A stretch of 64,000 bases of DNA from Parasedimentitalea huanghaiensis (GCF_009753675.1 NZ_WQLV01000001.1:720490-784489); one strand, 5' to 3'; positions 47,999 through 57,673 are shown, counted from the first letter of the stretch. Program-made: numbers and translations. The notes: generated from the letters alone by a model not told the origin.

Positions 47999-49918
47999 TT
48001 ATTCCGGGATGGAGAAAATCTGCCCCGGATAAATGAGGTCGGGATTGCGTATCGCTTTCTTGTTGGCCTCAAACACCCGAACATACAGCAGCCCATCACC
48101 ATATCGTTCGCGCGAGATTGCCCAAAGCGTATCACCTTCTTGTACTGTTACTGCACGCACCAATGGCGCGGCTTGCACCGGGTTACCTTCTGGCACTGCT
48201 GGCGGCCGTAAAACCTCGGGCGACTCCCGTTTGAACGGCGTTTCCAGACGGCTCAACACCTTGCCTGCAAGATCCAGTTCGTCCAAGCGCAGAGTGTAAA
48301 TCCCCGGCGCGACATCGCCCAACTGAACTTTCCAGTGGCCATCCTCAGCCGCCCGAATATCCGCTACCGGGCTGTTGTCCAAATAAACCCGAACCAATGA
48401 CTCTGGGCCTGCCCGTCCAGCCAGCTGAACAGCACCTTCATCGCTGTAACTGATCGTATCCAGTGCCACTTTACCCAGCAGTTCTGGTTCTGCAGGGATG
48501 GCGGGCTGTATCAATTCAACACCGCTGGAATCGGTTTTAAGCACCGCAATGGCAATTGGAGAGGGCTGTGGCTGTGGTGCGATTTCGGTTGTCGGTTTTG
48601 CGACAACCTGTGGAGCAGCCTCACGAACCTCTGCAACTTGCACATGGCTTGTCTCGTCATCAGGCTTCGGTGTGCTCTCGGCCGAGGATGGCTCTTCAGT
48701 TGCATTGCTTGCAACATGTGTGTCCTCAGAAACGGTGTGTTCCTGTGTATCTGTCGACGCAACTTCGGTGCTTGAAACATCGTCGTCGGTGCTATCTGAA
48801 ACATCTGGCGTTTCTTCTGCGACCGTCACATCACTCTGCTCAGCAACTACGTTCACAGTTTCAGTACCAGCTTTTTTCGGTTGCAACTCAGCTGCTGCCA
48901 ATTCCGAAGGCGCCAAAACAGGTTGCGGCGGCTGTTCAGCCTGCGGCTCAACCGCAGCAACTGCCACGCTAGGCGCCAGAATAAAGCTGGCATCCGACAT
49001 GATAACCTGACCATCAAAAGCCGCTTGCAGTGAAACGACACGGGCCTGTGCACTTGGTTCAATAGAGGTAAACGAGACGAACTCCCCCCCTTTTTGAACC
49101 TGAAACTGATCCAAGACATTATCATCCAACAAAACAGAAACCTGCACACCTGCCTGCGCCCGGCCGGCGATGACCCCTGCACCGTCTGCGTCAAAGCGAA
49201 CCAAATCCAGCTCAGGCGCAATTAGAACAAAAGCTGGCTCCTCTACAGCTTCGGGAACTGCTGTCTCTGGTTCTTGTTGGGACACAGCCTCGGCCTGTTC
49301 TGTTTGCTCAACAGGAGTTTCCTGCGGGTTGGTGGCCTCCGCAGTATCAGAGACCTCTGTCTCATCTGCAGGAGGAATAGCAGTCTCAGTTTTGGGTTCA
49401 GTCTCAGATTCAACAGGTTGCTGAGAAACGCCCTCAGTGGCATCTGCAGTGCTGACCTCACCAACCTCAGCAGGAGTATCGGACACGCTGCTCTCATCTG
49501 CCACTTCGGCTGAGGGTGTACCAGGTTGTGGTGAAACAGTCTCGGCAAGGTCAGGCTCTACATCGTCGCTCATTCCAGCAACGGCATCATCCGATACCTC
49601 GGGTGTTTGGTCTTCCACAGTTTCGACAGGCTGACTTTTTGTTTCAGCAACACTTGGCTCGGCCTCGACCTGTGTTTCAACACCCGCTTGCGCATTTGAA
49701 TTGGCGGGCTCAGTCGCAACAATAGGGCTCGAGCTGACATCCGTGTCCGGAACCGTAACGACGGCTTCTTCCACAGTTTCGACTTGGTCTACTGCAGGAG
49801 GGTCATTTTTGAACACCCCCATTTGCATGAGCACCACTCCGCCAATCACCACCGCAACAGTTGCGATGCCGCCAATTGCCAGGGCGCCCAGCCCTCCGCT
49901 TCCGGCTGTTGCCGCCAT
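47999..49918 (-). CDS. Anchored LysM protein with acidic linker and Ig-like repeats
   Basis: 639 aa from ATG 49918 (GGAAGG six bases upstream; the TTG at 49975 is not supported). One membrane helix near residues 10-34, then roughly 180 residues of Val/Glu/Thr/Ser/Pro/Gln low complexity. Two similar beta-sandwich units follow (one with GAGVIAGRAQAGVQVSVLLD, one with GAVQLAGRAGPESLVRVYLD), separated by another acidic stretch. A C-terminal LysM domain (VQEGDTLWAISRERYGDGLL...NPDLIYPGQIFSIP) binds peptidoglycan. A tether between inner membrane and cell wall is inferred. Confidence 0.82.
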   Translation of the reverse strand: MAATAGSGGLGALAIGGIATVAVVIGGVVLMQMGVFKNDPPAVDQVETVEEAVVTVPDTDVSSSPIVATEPANSNAQAGVETQVEAEPSVAETKSQPVETVEDQTPEVSDDAVAGMSDDVEPDLAETVSPQPGTPSAEVADESSVSDTPAEVGEVSTADATEGVSQQPVESETEPKTETAIPPADETEVSDTAEATNPQETPVEQTEQAEAVSQQEPETAVPEAVEEPAFVLIAPELDLVRFDADGAGVIAGRAQAGVQVSVLLDDNVLDQFQVQKGGEFVSFTSIEPSAQARVVSLQAAFDGQVIMSDASFILAPSVAVAAVEPQAEQPPQPVLAPSELAAAELQPKKAGTETVNVVAEQSDVTVAEETPDVSDSTDDDVSSTEVASTDTQEHTVSEDTHVASNATEEPSSAESTPKPDDETSHVQVAEVREAAPQVVAKPTTEIAPQPQPSPIAIAVLKTDSSGVELIQPAIPAEPELLGKVALDTISYSDEGAVQLAGRAGPESLVRVYLDNSPVADIRAAEDGHWKVQLGDVAPGIYTLRLDELDLAGKVLSRLETPFKRESPEVLRPPAVPEGNPVQAAPLVRAVTVQEGDTLWAISRERYGDGLLYVRVFEANKKAIRNPDLIYPGQIFSIPE

Positions 49919-50038
49919 AGTCTTCCTTCCCATCTGCGGGACATCCCCACCCGCTGAGTTGAGCCAATCTATCAATCTCGTTATCAGGGGTCAAAGCACG
50001 TCTTCGTCCCAGAAGATTCAACAGTGAAAGGTCGGCCC

Positions 50039-50581
50039 ATGCCTGTAAAATCCGTCTGTGTGTATTGCGGATCCCGTTTCGGAGCAATGCCCGCCTATAC
50101 CGAAGCTGCAAAAGCCTTGGGAATAGGGCTTGCAGAGCACAATCTACGTCTTGTTTACGGCGCGGGTGATGTTGGGCTGATGGGCGCAGTCGCGCGTGCA
50201 GCCCAAGCCGCAGGGGGGACGACCTTTGGCGTTATCCCCGAACATCTCGAACGGCGTGAGGTCGGAAAGTCCGATCTGACAACATATGTAGTCACCGAAA
50301 CCATGCATGAGCGCAAAAAGGTGATGCTGTATAATGCAGACGCAGTTGTGGTTCTTCCTGGAGGCCCAGGTTCGTTGGACGAGTTGTTCGAAGTTTTAAC
50401 CTGGCGTCAGCTGGGGCTGCACAACAAACCGATCGTGATCCTAAACACCGACGGATATTGGGAAAAACTGCGCGCTTTGTTAGAGCACGTGGTTGAACAA
50501 GAGTTTGCAGACACTAGCCTGAACCAATTTTTGACATGGGTAGAAACTCCGGCACAGGTCTTGGAGGTACTGCGCTCATAG
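50039..50581 (+). CDS. LOG-family protein (TIGR00730)
   Basis: Rossmann-fold protein of 180 aa with the LOG signature PGGPGSLDE (107-115; PGGxGTxxE with Ser for Thr) and MHERK (89-93). Family members are cytokinin riboside 5'-monophosphate phosphoribohydrolases or nucleotide 5'-monophosphate nucleosidases. ATG 50039 with AAAGG upstream is preferred to GTG 50024. Divergent from the LysM gene. Confidence 0.88.
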   Translation: MPVKSVCVYCGSRFGAMPAYTEAAKALGIGLAEHNLRLVYGAGDVGLMGAVARAAQAAGGTTFGVIPEHLERREVGKSDLTTYVVTETMHERKKVMLYNADAVVVLPGGPGSLDELFEVLTWRQLGLHNKPIVILNTDGYWEKLRALLEHVVEQEFADTSLNQFLTWVETPAQVLEVLRS

Positions 50582-50786
50582 CGTCTCAATACCTACGGCC
50601 TCCGTTTTCACTTTATGGCGTCTAGGACCAACAAAGAAGCCCTGACACCAAATGTGAAGACCTGCGGCACTGTTTTGTCCCTCTACCCCCGTCAGATTGC
50701 TTGATCGAGGGCAAGAATGCTCGTACCTTGAAAGTCGGTACTCGTTGGTAGGTCGCTCATTCACGGCCTTATGATGGAGAAAGAGA

Positions 50787-51542
50787 ATGCGCCCAAATCT
50801 CTCTCTGACCGCACTACTGTCGGCAATGCTGCTTTCCACCAGCCCTGCGTTTGCCGAACTTGTCAGGTATGCCACAATTGATTACGCGCCTTATGCGATT
50901 CACGATGATCCCCAGGGACGTCTGGGCCTGTTTGTTGACATAAACACGGCCATCGCCGACCGAGCAGAGCTTAACTATTCCGATACCCTCCTTCCGATCT
51001 CCCGAGTCATAAAGAACTTGGAGCATGATGTTTCCGACTGCGGTGTCTTTCTTCTGACATCTATTAGCAAGGAGGCCTATATTCCGGTCGCAAAAATTCT
51101 GGACCGGTTTGACACAATTATTATCAGCCGCCCCGGTCTGAAAATTACCCAAGAGGCCGACCTGAGCAACCAACGTCTGGCGATACCAAGAGGCAGCTTT
51201 GAAGGCTCTACGATTGCAACCGATCCAAATATCGATCGCGTTCTTACAAATAGCGCCGAGCAAAGTGTACACCTGCTGAAGGCAGGTCGCGTGGACGCTA
51301 TTGCCGGCACATCGCTCAATATTCTGTACCAGCTTTCCCTGGAAGGCATGAGCCGAAATGAGATTGGAGACATTTTTACCTATGAGCGCCAAGAGGTTTG
51401 GCTGCAATGCTCTAAAAATCAGCTATCCGAAGAGACAATTACAAAACTTCGGCAAGCGACGGATGCTTTAAGACTGGAAGGTGTCTTTGACACATTTGTC
51501 AGGCGCTATATTTCTGAAGCATTTAGTTCGCCCAAAACGTGA
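50787..51542 (+). CDS. Periplasmic solute-binding protein, SBP_bac_3-like
   Basis: 251 aa with signal peptide (cleavage after SPAFA). ELVRYATIDYAPYAIHDDPQGRLGLFVDI is the expected start of an amino-acid/amine-type binding protein, and KAGRVDAIAGT is the typical late motif. No permease or ATPase gene is nearby, so it may work as an orphan binding protein or sensor component. AAAGAGA precedes the ATG. Confidence 0.75.
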   Translation: MRPNLSLTALLSAMLLSTSPAFAELVRYATIDYAPYAIHDDPQGRLGLFVDINTAIADRAELNYSDTLLPISRVIKNLEHDVSDCGVFLLTSISKEAYIPVAKILDRFDTIIISRPGLKITQEADLSNQRLAIPRGSFEGSTIATDPNIDRVLTNSAEQSVHLLKAGRVDAIAGTSLNILYQLSLEGMSRNEIGDIFTYERQEVWLQCSKNQLSEETITKLRQATDALRLEGVFDTFVRRYISEAFSSPKT

Positions 51543-51711
51543 TGGGGTCGATGACAGCTGATCTGCAATGCCATTGAAACTGATGACCGTTGAACCATTG
51601 ACGTCGCTTTGCCAGTGTCTCGATTTGTTTGATAAAAGTCAGCTCCCAGTTCTAATGAGCTCGCCCTGTCATAGACTTTTTCTCTACGTTGAATGTTGCA
51701 AAAGTTCGTAA

Positions 51712-51819
51712 GGGCCGATTTTTAAATCATCACTGTATGAAGCGGTCGACCACTATGTGAACTACAACAACGTCCCTCACCACATCTTCAATGGCAAGTC
51801 GACTGGCCCGCAAGATTGA
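51712..51819 (+). pseudogene. Possible transposase C-terminal fragment
   Basis: A frame open between two stops reads YEAVDHYVNYNNVPHHIFNGKS, resembling the end of DDE transposase catalytic domains (pattern HY-x-YNxxRPHxxLxGxxP). Only 35 codons, no start, flanked by stops. Too short to name an IS family. Confidence 0.3.
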
Positions 51820-52125
51820 TGGCCGACCAGACCTCATTTTAGAGTACCTTATGATAAACCGCCTTTGTGTACTCGGTCTCTGTTTAATCGGCTTTTCCAA
51901 TGGGCTGCATCCTCAACCTCTCAACGCAGATGGCGCGCATGGATGGGAGTGGCAGTTATGCCGCGTAGGACCTGATACTTGATGCAGAGCACGGCGTTCC
52001 CTGCACAAAGTGCAGAAATTACTGCCGCCGCGCCCAACAAATGCCGGGTTTACTCGTGATTTTCAAAGATCGGGATCTCACCAGACGTCGGGGTGATTGC
52101 AATCCTTTCTAAGGCCCAGATACAG

Positions 52126-52156
52126 AAAACCCGCCGACAATCGCCGACGGGTTTAA
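52126..52156 (-). terminator. Hairpin after sodB
   Basis: AAACCCG and CGGGTTT flank CCGACAATCGCCGA, which can pair further (minus strand GTCGGCGATTGTCGGCGGG), followed by TTCTG. A likely intrinsic terminator 25 bases from the sodB stop. Confidence 0.6.
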
Positions 52157-52177
52157 AATCAAACTGCTATCCAGAGC

Positions 52178-52780
52178 TTAGCCCAGACGGGAAGCAACGT
52201 TTTCCCAGTCAACCAGGTTGTCGAGGAAGTTCGACAGGTAAGCAGGACGCTTGTTGCGGAAGTCGATGTAGTAGGAGTGCTCCCATACATCGCAGCCCAG
52301 CAGTGCGGTCTGGCCAAAGCACAGAGGGTTCACGCCGTTCTCAGTCTTGGTCACAGCCAGCGAACCGTCCGCGTTCTTGACCAACCAGGCCCAGCCGGAG
52401 CCGAACTGACCAGCGCCAGCAGCCGAGAACTGCGACTTGAATTCGTCAACCGAACCGAAGTTTTCGACCAGAGCTTTTTCCAAATCACCTGGCATAACGT
52501 CGCCGTTGGGGCCCATCATTTTCCAGAATTCGTTGTGGTTCCACAATTGGCTGATGTTGTTGAAGATACCATTCTGGGCAACCGAGGACGCATCATAGGT
52601 GCCAACAATGATCTCTTCCAGCGACTTGCCAGCCCATTCTGTGCCTTCGATCAACTTGTTGCCGTTGGTCACATAGGCGTTGTGGTGCAGATCATGGTGA
52701 TATTCCATGGTTTCTGCGGACATGCCTTTGGCAGCCAGCGCGTCGTGTGCATAGGGAAGATCGGGAAGTTCAAAAGCCAT
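52178..52780 (-). CDS. sodB: Superoxide dismutase, Fe type
   Basis: Dismutates superoxide. 200 aa from MAFELPDLPY (ATG 52780, AGGTG upstream). Metal ligands lie in MEYHHDLHHNAY (N-terminal His), LWNHNEFW (His), and DVWEHSYYIDFRN (Asp, His). GAGQFGSGWAW, the usual FeSOD stretch, is present, and the C-terminus (PAYLSNFLDNLVDWENV) fits. No signal peptide, so cytoplasmic. Single gene. Confidence 0.95.
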   Translation of the reverse strand: MAFELPDLPYAHDALAAKGMSAETMEYHHDLHHNAYVTNGNKLIEGTEWAGKSLEEIIVGTYDASSVAQNGIFNNISQLWNHNEFWKMMGPNGDVMPGDLEKALVENFGSVDEFKSQFSAAGAGQFGSGWAWLVKNADGSLAVTKTENGVNPLCFGQTALLGCDVWEHSYYIDFRNKRPAYLSNFLDNLVDWENVASRLG

Positions 52781-52921
52781 CTGAGACACCTGTCAAATTA
52801 AGTTGCGTTTCCTAGCTGATACATGCGGTGCGGGCATTGCTAGGTCAAGAGCGAAGACCACTGTTCTTCGCCGCATGTTTCCCCTTCACTCCACACCCTA
52901 TGTGCACAGTTCAACATATGA

Positions 52922-53344
52922 TCAGAAAAGCGTCTTACCCTTCATTATCTGGCAGCGTCCATCTCCGCGAGGATTATTGGAAGCATTTACCATGGGAAAT
53001 TTTGCTCTGAGGTTGAAGGTCAAAGAAGACGGATCAATGGTTGCTGTATAGTTCACCCGTATGTCACCAGCGCCGTCGGAAGGTAGATTTAGCTTCCAAT
53101 TCAAACGATACTTTCCGCTCTTTAGCGATTTGATATCAGCTGCAATTGGTCGACCTTTAGCATGCTCCACCAATCCATCATACACACGGGCATTCCCTTT
53201 TTCCGCTTCTACAGAAAATAATACCCTCTCTGGAATCCACCCCTTGTTCTCCCATCCCTTCAGCGCGCAATCATAAGAAACCACGTCAGACAGAACCGGA
53301 GTGGCAGCGATAACAAAGGCAGCTGCGAGGCTAAGACAATTCAT
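52922..53344 (-). CDS. Small secreted hypothetical protein, 140 aa
   Basis: A signal peptide (MNCLSLAAAFVIAATPVLS) then a beta-rich domain of about 120 residues beginning VVSYDCALKGWENKG and ending NPRGDGRCQIMKGKTLF. Two cysteines near the ends of the mature protein could form a disulfide. No family recognised. It is on the minus strand between sodB and soxG but is separated from both by gaps. Confidence 0.65.
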   Translation of the reverse strand: MNCLSLAAAFVIAATPVLSDVVSYDCALKGWENKGWIPERVLFSVEAEKGNARVYDGLVEHAKGRPIAADIKSLKSGKYRLNWKLNLPSDGAGDIRVNYTATIDPSSLTFNLRAKFPMVNASNNPRGDGRCQIMKGKTLF

Positions 53345-53410
53345 CTTTTATCTCTATTTCCTAGGCGTTAAATCGCGAACATAGCAAGCACAACCAGAAG
53401 CACAACGGAA

Positions 53411-53439
53411 AACACCGCCCTCTAACTGAAGGCGGTGTT
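53411..53439 (-). terminator. Terminator of the sox operon
   Basis: AACACCGCC and GGCGGTGTT, 9 bp with an 11-base loop; on the minus strand followed by TTCC. It lies 28 bp after the soxG stop. Confidence 0.6.
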
Positions 53440-53466
53440 GAGCTGCAATAAATCAAAACTTTCAGA

Positions 53467-54033
53467 CTAGTAGACGCCAACCTCAGACTGCGATTGCGCT
53501 GCGGTGCTCAATAGGGTGAACACATAACCGGCGACAGAACGGAAGCAGACGATGTGGAATGTTTCGTCGTGGTCCAGCCAAAACGCCGCCGCGACTTGCG
53601 CCATGCGGGTCCGGCGGAATTGACCAGGAACAAAGGCGTCCACGGACATGTCCACAGGGCAAAGCTTGGCCAGCACTTCGCGTGCGCCCTCCCCCGACAC
53701 CCGGAACACTGCACGGGCGTCTGAGACATTTTCTGCCAGAGCATGCTCACCTTTCAGGCCTGCATTGATTTCGGCCAGCTTGGCTTCGACCTCTTCGTAG
53801 CGAACCAGCACCAATAGCTCATCCGGCGACATCCAGCATAACCCGCCGTCTTCGCGCAGCTCAACTTTACCGGAGACTGGCATAGCCGCCCCAGTGGCCG
53901 ATTTGACCGCGTCTTTCAGCTTGGCAGAAGACAGATCCCCCCGCAGGGTTATCATGCCAGCCAAGCCACCTTCTGCGACAGAGGCCATACCGCTGAACGC
54001 AGCTCCGTTCAGCGCGCTTACAGGATCAGACAT
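53467..54033 (-). CDS. soxG: Sarcosine oxidase gamma subunit
   Basis: Small structural subunit of heterotetrameric sarcosine oxidase. 188 aa from MSDPVSALNG (ATG 54033, GGGGAG upstream). ARAVFRVSGEGAREVLAKLCP and HIVCFRSVAGYVFTLL are typical of SoxG, a half GcvT-like fold. It overlaps the soxA stop by 8 bp and is the last gene of the operon. Confidence 0.9.
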   Translation of the reverse strand: MSDPVSALNGAAFSGMASVAEGGLAGMITLRGDLSSAKLKDAVKSATGAAMPVSGKVELREDGGLCWMSPDELLVLVRYEEVEAKLAEINAGLKGEHALAENVSDARAVFRVSGEGAREVLAKLCPVDMSVDAFVPGQFRRTRMAQVAAAFWLDHDETFHIVCFRSVAGYVFTLLSTAAQSQSEVGVY

Positions 54034-57000
54034 TCTGCTTCTCCCCTTCTTTGTCATAAAAGACCTGATCGACAATCTTGGCCTTATAGGTTTTGTCATC
54101 CGTCCCAGGGAACTCGATCACTTCACCCATGCGTTTCTGCCCGTTGTGGACCAGCCCCATGGCAATGCCCTTGTTCAGGGTTGGCGAGTGATAGGTCGAG
54201 GTCACACGACCAAACACATTGCGCTGACCATTGGCATTGAGCCCCTCGCCCACGGCGTAGGCCCCATCCGGGATGACCGATCCATCAACGGTTTCCAGTC
54301 CAACCAGCTGCCAGCGATCCGGATCTGCCATATGCGACCGCAGGTGCGCACGTTTGCCCAGATAGTCTTCTTTCTTCTTGGACAGGGCCCAGTGCAGCCC
54401 CAGATCTTGTGGGATCACGGTGCCGTCGGTTTCATCACCAATCATGATAAAGCCCTTCTCGGCCCGCATGATGTGCAGGCATTCGGTGCCATAAGGCATC
54501 ACGCCGAACTCTTTGCCTGCCTCCAGCAGCGCCTTCCAGAACGCCATTCCCTGACTTGCAGGCACTGCGATCTCATAAGACAACTCACCCGAGAACGAGA
54601 TCCGGTAAGCGCGGCAGTCAAACTCACCGATTTTACCATCCCGCCATTCCATAAACGGCAGCGCTTCTTTGCTAACATCCATGCCGCTAAGTTTTTCCAG
54701 AACCTTGCGGGCATTGGGGCCAACTACAGCGACCTGGGCCAGTTGCTCGGTCACATTGGCGACATAGACTTTCCAGTCCCACCATTCGGTCTGCAGCCAT
54801 TCTTCCATGTGGCCATGGATCCGCTCGGCGCCGCCGGTGGTGGTGTGACACAGCCAGGTGTCGTCATCGATACGGGCAACCACACCGTCGTCGATCAAAA
54901 AGCCGTTTTCAGAACACATCAGCCCATAGCGACATTTGCCAACCTTCAAGTTGGACATCATGTTGGTGTACATCATGTCCAGGAACTTACCTGCATCCGG
55001 TCCTTTGACCACCAGTTTGCCGAGGGTCGAAGCATCGAGCAGGCCGAGGTTTTCGCGGGTGTTCTTGACCTCGCGTGCTACAGCGTCCTCGACACTTTCA
55101 TTTGAACGCACAAAAGCATAGGCGCGGCGCCACTGGCCGACCGGTTCCCAATCGGCACCATTGGCATCATGCCAGTCGTGCATCGGGGTTTTGCGGATCG
55201 GCTGGAAGATTTCGCCACGGGCCTCGCCACCGATCGCACCCATGGAAATCGGTGTGTATGGCGGGCGGAAGGTGGTGGTGCCGACCTGTGGGATTTCAGA
55301 TCCCAACGTGTCAGCAAGCACGGCTAAGCCATTGATGTTGGACAGTTTACCCTGATCTGTTGCCATACCCAGCGTGGTGTACCGCTTGGTGTGTTCTACG
55401 CTTTCATAACCTTCGCGGGCGGCCAGCTGAACGTCAGACACCTTGACGTCATTCTGGTAATCCAGCCAGGTTTTCATCCGCAGCTTAATGTCAGCCTTGG
55501 CAGGCATAAGCCAAACCGGGGCCATTGGTTGCTCGGCTTGCACAGAACCAACCGGAGCTTTGACAGCCTTCTTGGCAAAACCGGCCGCCTTGGCTGCGGC
55601 TGCGCCAGCGGTGGTCGCATCTGTCAGCGTGTTTTCAAGATCCAGCGCGCCGTTGGCAGAGCCAGCAGCAACCACGAACCCTGCCCCATCATCCCCCAAA
55701 GGCGGGCGTGATGCATCCGGGCGGAAGTGGGCCTGTGCGTTGTCCCAGATCAGTTTGCCGCCGCAGTGCGACCACAAGTGTACAACCGGCGACCAGCCGC
55801 CGGACATGGCTACGGCGTCGGCTGCGACGTCTTCCTGCGCACCACCTTCACCATCCTGCGCGCAGATCGCCACTTTGGCGACGCGCTTACCGCCTGTAAC
55901 CTTGGCAATGGCACGACCGGGATCGACGCGGATACCCAGCTGGCGCACTTCTTCCATCAGCGCGCCGCCACCGGATGCGCGGGCATCCAGAACGCGGACC
56001 ACCTCGACACCTGCTTTATGCAGGGTGATCGCAGTACGATAGGCATCGTCGTTGTTGGTGGCGATCACCACGCGCTTGCCCGGGGTTACACCCCAGTTCA
56101 CAACGTAGTCACGCAAGGCGCCGGCCAGCATCACACCTGGAACATCGTTACCCGCGAACGACAGTGGGCGTTCGATCGCGCCGGTTGCGGTGACAATCTG
56201 TTTGGCTCGGATCCGCCACAGGCGGTGGCGTGGGCCAGCATCACCCGGGGTGTGATCGGTTAGGCGTTCATATCCCAGCACATAGCCGTGGTCATAGACG
56301 CCCGAACCCATGCAGCGGGTGCGCAGGGTGACGTTGTCCATGCCTTCAAGCTCGGCCAGGGTCTTTTCAATCCAAGCCTCAGGTGTGTCACCGTCGATAG
56401 TGCCACCGTCAACCGGGGCCCGTCCGCCCCATGTGTTGGTCTGCTCCATCAGCAGAACCTTGGCGCCCGTTACGGCTGCCGCCTTGGCTGCCTGAAGACC
56501 GGCGATACCGCCGCCAACAACAACCACATCGGCAAAGAAGTAGAAGTGTTCGTAGGTGTCGGCGTCTTTTAGTTCTTTGTCTGGAGCCTTACCCAAACCA
56601 GCCGACTGACGGATGATGGGTTCATAAACATGTTTCCAGAACGCCTTGGGATACATGAACATTTTGTAATAGAAGCCAGCTGGCAGGAACCGCGACAGGT
56701 GCGCGTTGATCGCGCCCACGTCGAATTCCAGGCTGGGCCAGTGATTCTGCGACTGTGCCGACAGGCCGGCGAACAACTCGGTTGTGGTGACCCTTTGGTT
56801 GGGCTCAAACCGTTCACCATTGCCCAGTCCCACCAATGAGTTGGGTTCTTCGGCACCGGAGGCCACCAATCCGCGCGGGCGGTGGTATTTGAACGAGCGG
56901 CCCAGCATCATCTGGTCATTGGCCAGCAGCGCCGAGGCCAATGTGTCGCCTTCATAACCGCTCATGCGGTTGCCGTTAAAGGTGAACTCAATCGGTTTGG

Positions 57001-57043
57001 AGCGGTCGATCAACCGGCCCTGATTGGCAAGACGGGTGCTCAT
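54026..57043 (-). CDS. soxA: Sarcosine oxidase alpha subunit
   Basis: 1005 aa. Oxidatively demethylates sarcosine to glycine, formaldehyde/methylene-THF and H2O2 together with the beta, delta and gamma subunits. N-terminal ferredoxin-like segment (SGYEGDTLASALLAND), NAD-binding Rossmann DVVVVGGGIAGLQAAKAA near residues 172-189, and a C-terminal GcvT-like tetrahydrofolate domain (SFSGELSYEIAVPASQG, PYGTECLHIMRAEKG). Operon order soxB-soxD-soxA-soxG. Such units let marine bacteria use glycine betaine breakdown products. Confidence 0.94.
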   Translation of the reverse strand: MSTRLANQGRLIDRSKPIEFTFNGNRMSGYEGDTLASALLANDQMMLGRSFKYHRPRGLVASGAEEPNSLVGLGNGERFEPNQRVTTTELFAGLSAQSQNHWPSLEFDVGAINAHLSRFLPAGFYYKMFMYPKAFWKHVYEPIIRQSAGLGKAPDKELKDADTYEHFYFFADVVVVGGGIAGLQAAKAAAVTGAKVLLMEQTNTWGGRAPVDGGTIDGDTPEAWIEKTLAELEGMDNVTLRTRCMGSGVYDHGYVLGYERLTDHTPGDAGPRHRLWRIRAKQIVTATGAIERPLSFAGNDVPGVMLAGALRDYVVNWGVTPGKRVVIATNNDDAYRTAITLHKAGVEVVRVLDARASGGGALMEEVRQLGIRVDPGRAIAKVTGGKRVAKVAICAQDGEGGAQEDVAADAVAMSGGWSPVVHLWSHCGGKLIWDNAQAHFRPDASRPPLGDDGAGFVVAAGSANGALDLENTLTDATTAGAAAAKAAGFAKKAVKAPVGSVQAEQPMAPVWLMPAKADIKLRMKTWLDYQNDVKVSDVQLAAREGYESVEHTKRYTTLGMATDQGKLSNINGLAVLADTLGSEIPQVGTTTFRPPYTPISMGAIGGEARGEIFQPIRKTPMHDWHDANGADWEPVGQWRRAYAFVRSNESVEDAVAREVKNTRENLGLLDASTLGKLVVKGPDAGKFLDMMYTNMMSNLKVGKCRYGLMCSENGFLIDDGVVARIDDDTWLCHTTTGGAERIHGHMEEWLQTEWWDWKVYVANVTEQLAQVAVVGPNARKVLEKLSGMDVSKEALPFMEWRDGKIGEFDCRAYRISFSGELSYEIAVPASQGMAFWKALLEAGKEFGVMPYGTECLHIMRAEKGFIMIGDETDGTVIPQDLGLHWALSKKKEDYLGKRAHLRSHMADPDRWQLVGLETVDGSVIPDGAYAVGEGLNANGQRNVFGRVTSTYHSPTLNKGIAMGLVHNGQKRMGEVIEFPGTDDKTYKAKIVDQVFYDKEGEKQNV

Positions 57044-57104
57044 GTTACGGACCTTTCACGCAGATCTGCGGCGGGAATTTGAGTATTTTCAGCAAAAAGA
57101 AGGC

Positions 57105-57434
57105 TCATTTGAACTCTCTCCAGCTCCAGTCGGGGCGCTTGGCGCTGATGGCGTCGCGAATGTCCTGTGGCGGCTCATATGTCTGCGCCGAATAGGTGCC
57201 GAATACCTCGAGCGTCATGGTGCAGCGGGCAGCGTGGAACCACTTGCCGCAGCCGTTGACGTGCCGCCAGCGTTCAAAATGCACGCCCTTGGGGTTTTCG
57301 CGCATGAACAGGTAGTCGTGGAACTCATCGTCGCTTGATCCGGGACCAAAGCGTTTCAGATGCGCCTCGCCACCAGCGTGCAGTTCGGTTTCTTCGGCTT
57401 TGACACCGCAATAGGGGCATTCAAGGATCAGCAT
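57105..57434 (-). CDS. soxD: Sarcosine oxidase delta subunit
   Basis: 109 aa zinc-binding subunit: LILECPYCGVKAEETE, a histidine in the middle and the late cysteine region VNGCGKWFHAARCTMT give the usual zinc ligands. It is followed by soxA after 61 bp. The gap to soxB upstream is 241 bp, unusually long for this operon. Confidence 0.94.
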   Translation of the reverse strand: MLILECPYCGVKAEETELHAGGEAHLKRFGPGSSDDEFHDYLFMRENPKGVHFERWRHVNGCGKWFHAARCTMTLEVFGTYSAQTYEPPQDIRDAISAKRPDWSWREFK

Positions 57435-57469
57435 TGAATTACTCCAATGGAAAACTTACATTCAGAGCC

Positions 57470-57673
57470 ATGGAACCAGGCCCGTTGATAACTTTGATAA
57501 TTGCTCTCTCCACTGTGGGCGGAGGAATATGGCTTGTCATCCGCGAGCGCATAGCCAAACGCAAGGCTCCACCAACGACCCATCAACCCCATGGAATGTC
57601 TAAGGGCCAGGACCGTTCTGCTATCGCACGAAGCGCGGCAGAAGGAATTAGTCAGAACACGTTTCATAGCTAA
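57470..57673 (+). CDS. Possible small membrane protein, opposite strand in the sox operon
   Basis: A 67-codon frame on the plus strand fills the 241-bp gap between soxB and soxD. It codes for one clear membrane helix (PLITLIIALSTVGGGIWLVI) followed by a basic stretch (RERIAKRKAPP), a typical inside-positive layout. The start ATG at 57470 has only AGAG upstream. Could be a real small protein or chance; the topology pattern is the only support. Confidence 0.4.
   Translation: MEPGPLITLIIALSTVGGGIWLVIRERIAKRKAPPTTHQPHGMSKGQDRSAIARSAAEGISQNTFHS

Larger units (their letters stand above)
51543..52177. other. 635-bp gene-poor stretch
   Basis: Between the binding-protein gene and sodB. It holds a likely transposase fragment (51712-51819), a 63-codon frame at 51791-51982 with no ribosome binding site or known motif, and the sodB terminator. 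Its disrupted look suggests an old insertion. Confidence 0.5.

Noticed and set aside
51791..51982. 63-codon frame near sodB
   Set aside because: No ribosome binding site, no motif, lies in a disrupted region.
53894..55105. 403-codon plus-strand frame over soxG and soxA
   Set aside because: Antisense shadow of two well supported genes; composition mirrors the GC-rich third positions of the minus strand.
54026..57043. DMSP demethylase DmdA as an alternative to soxA (both have GcvT-like domains)
   Set aside because: The N-terminal ferredoxin-like and Rossmann parts, the 1005-aa length and the soxB/D/G neighbours fix it as sarcosine oxidase alpha.
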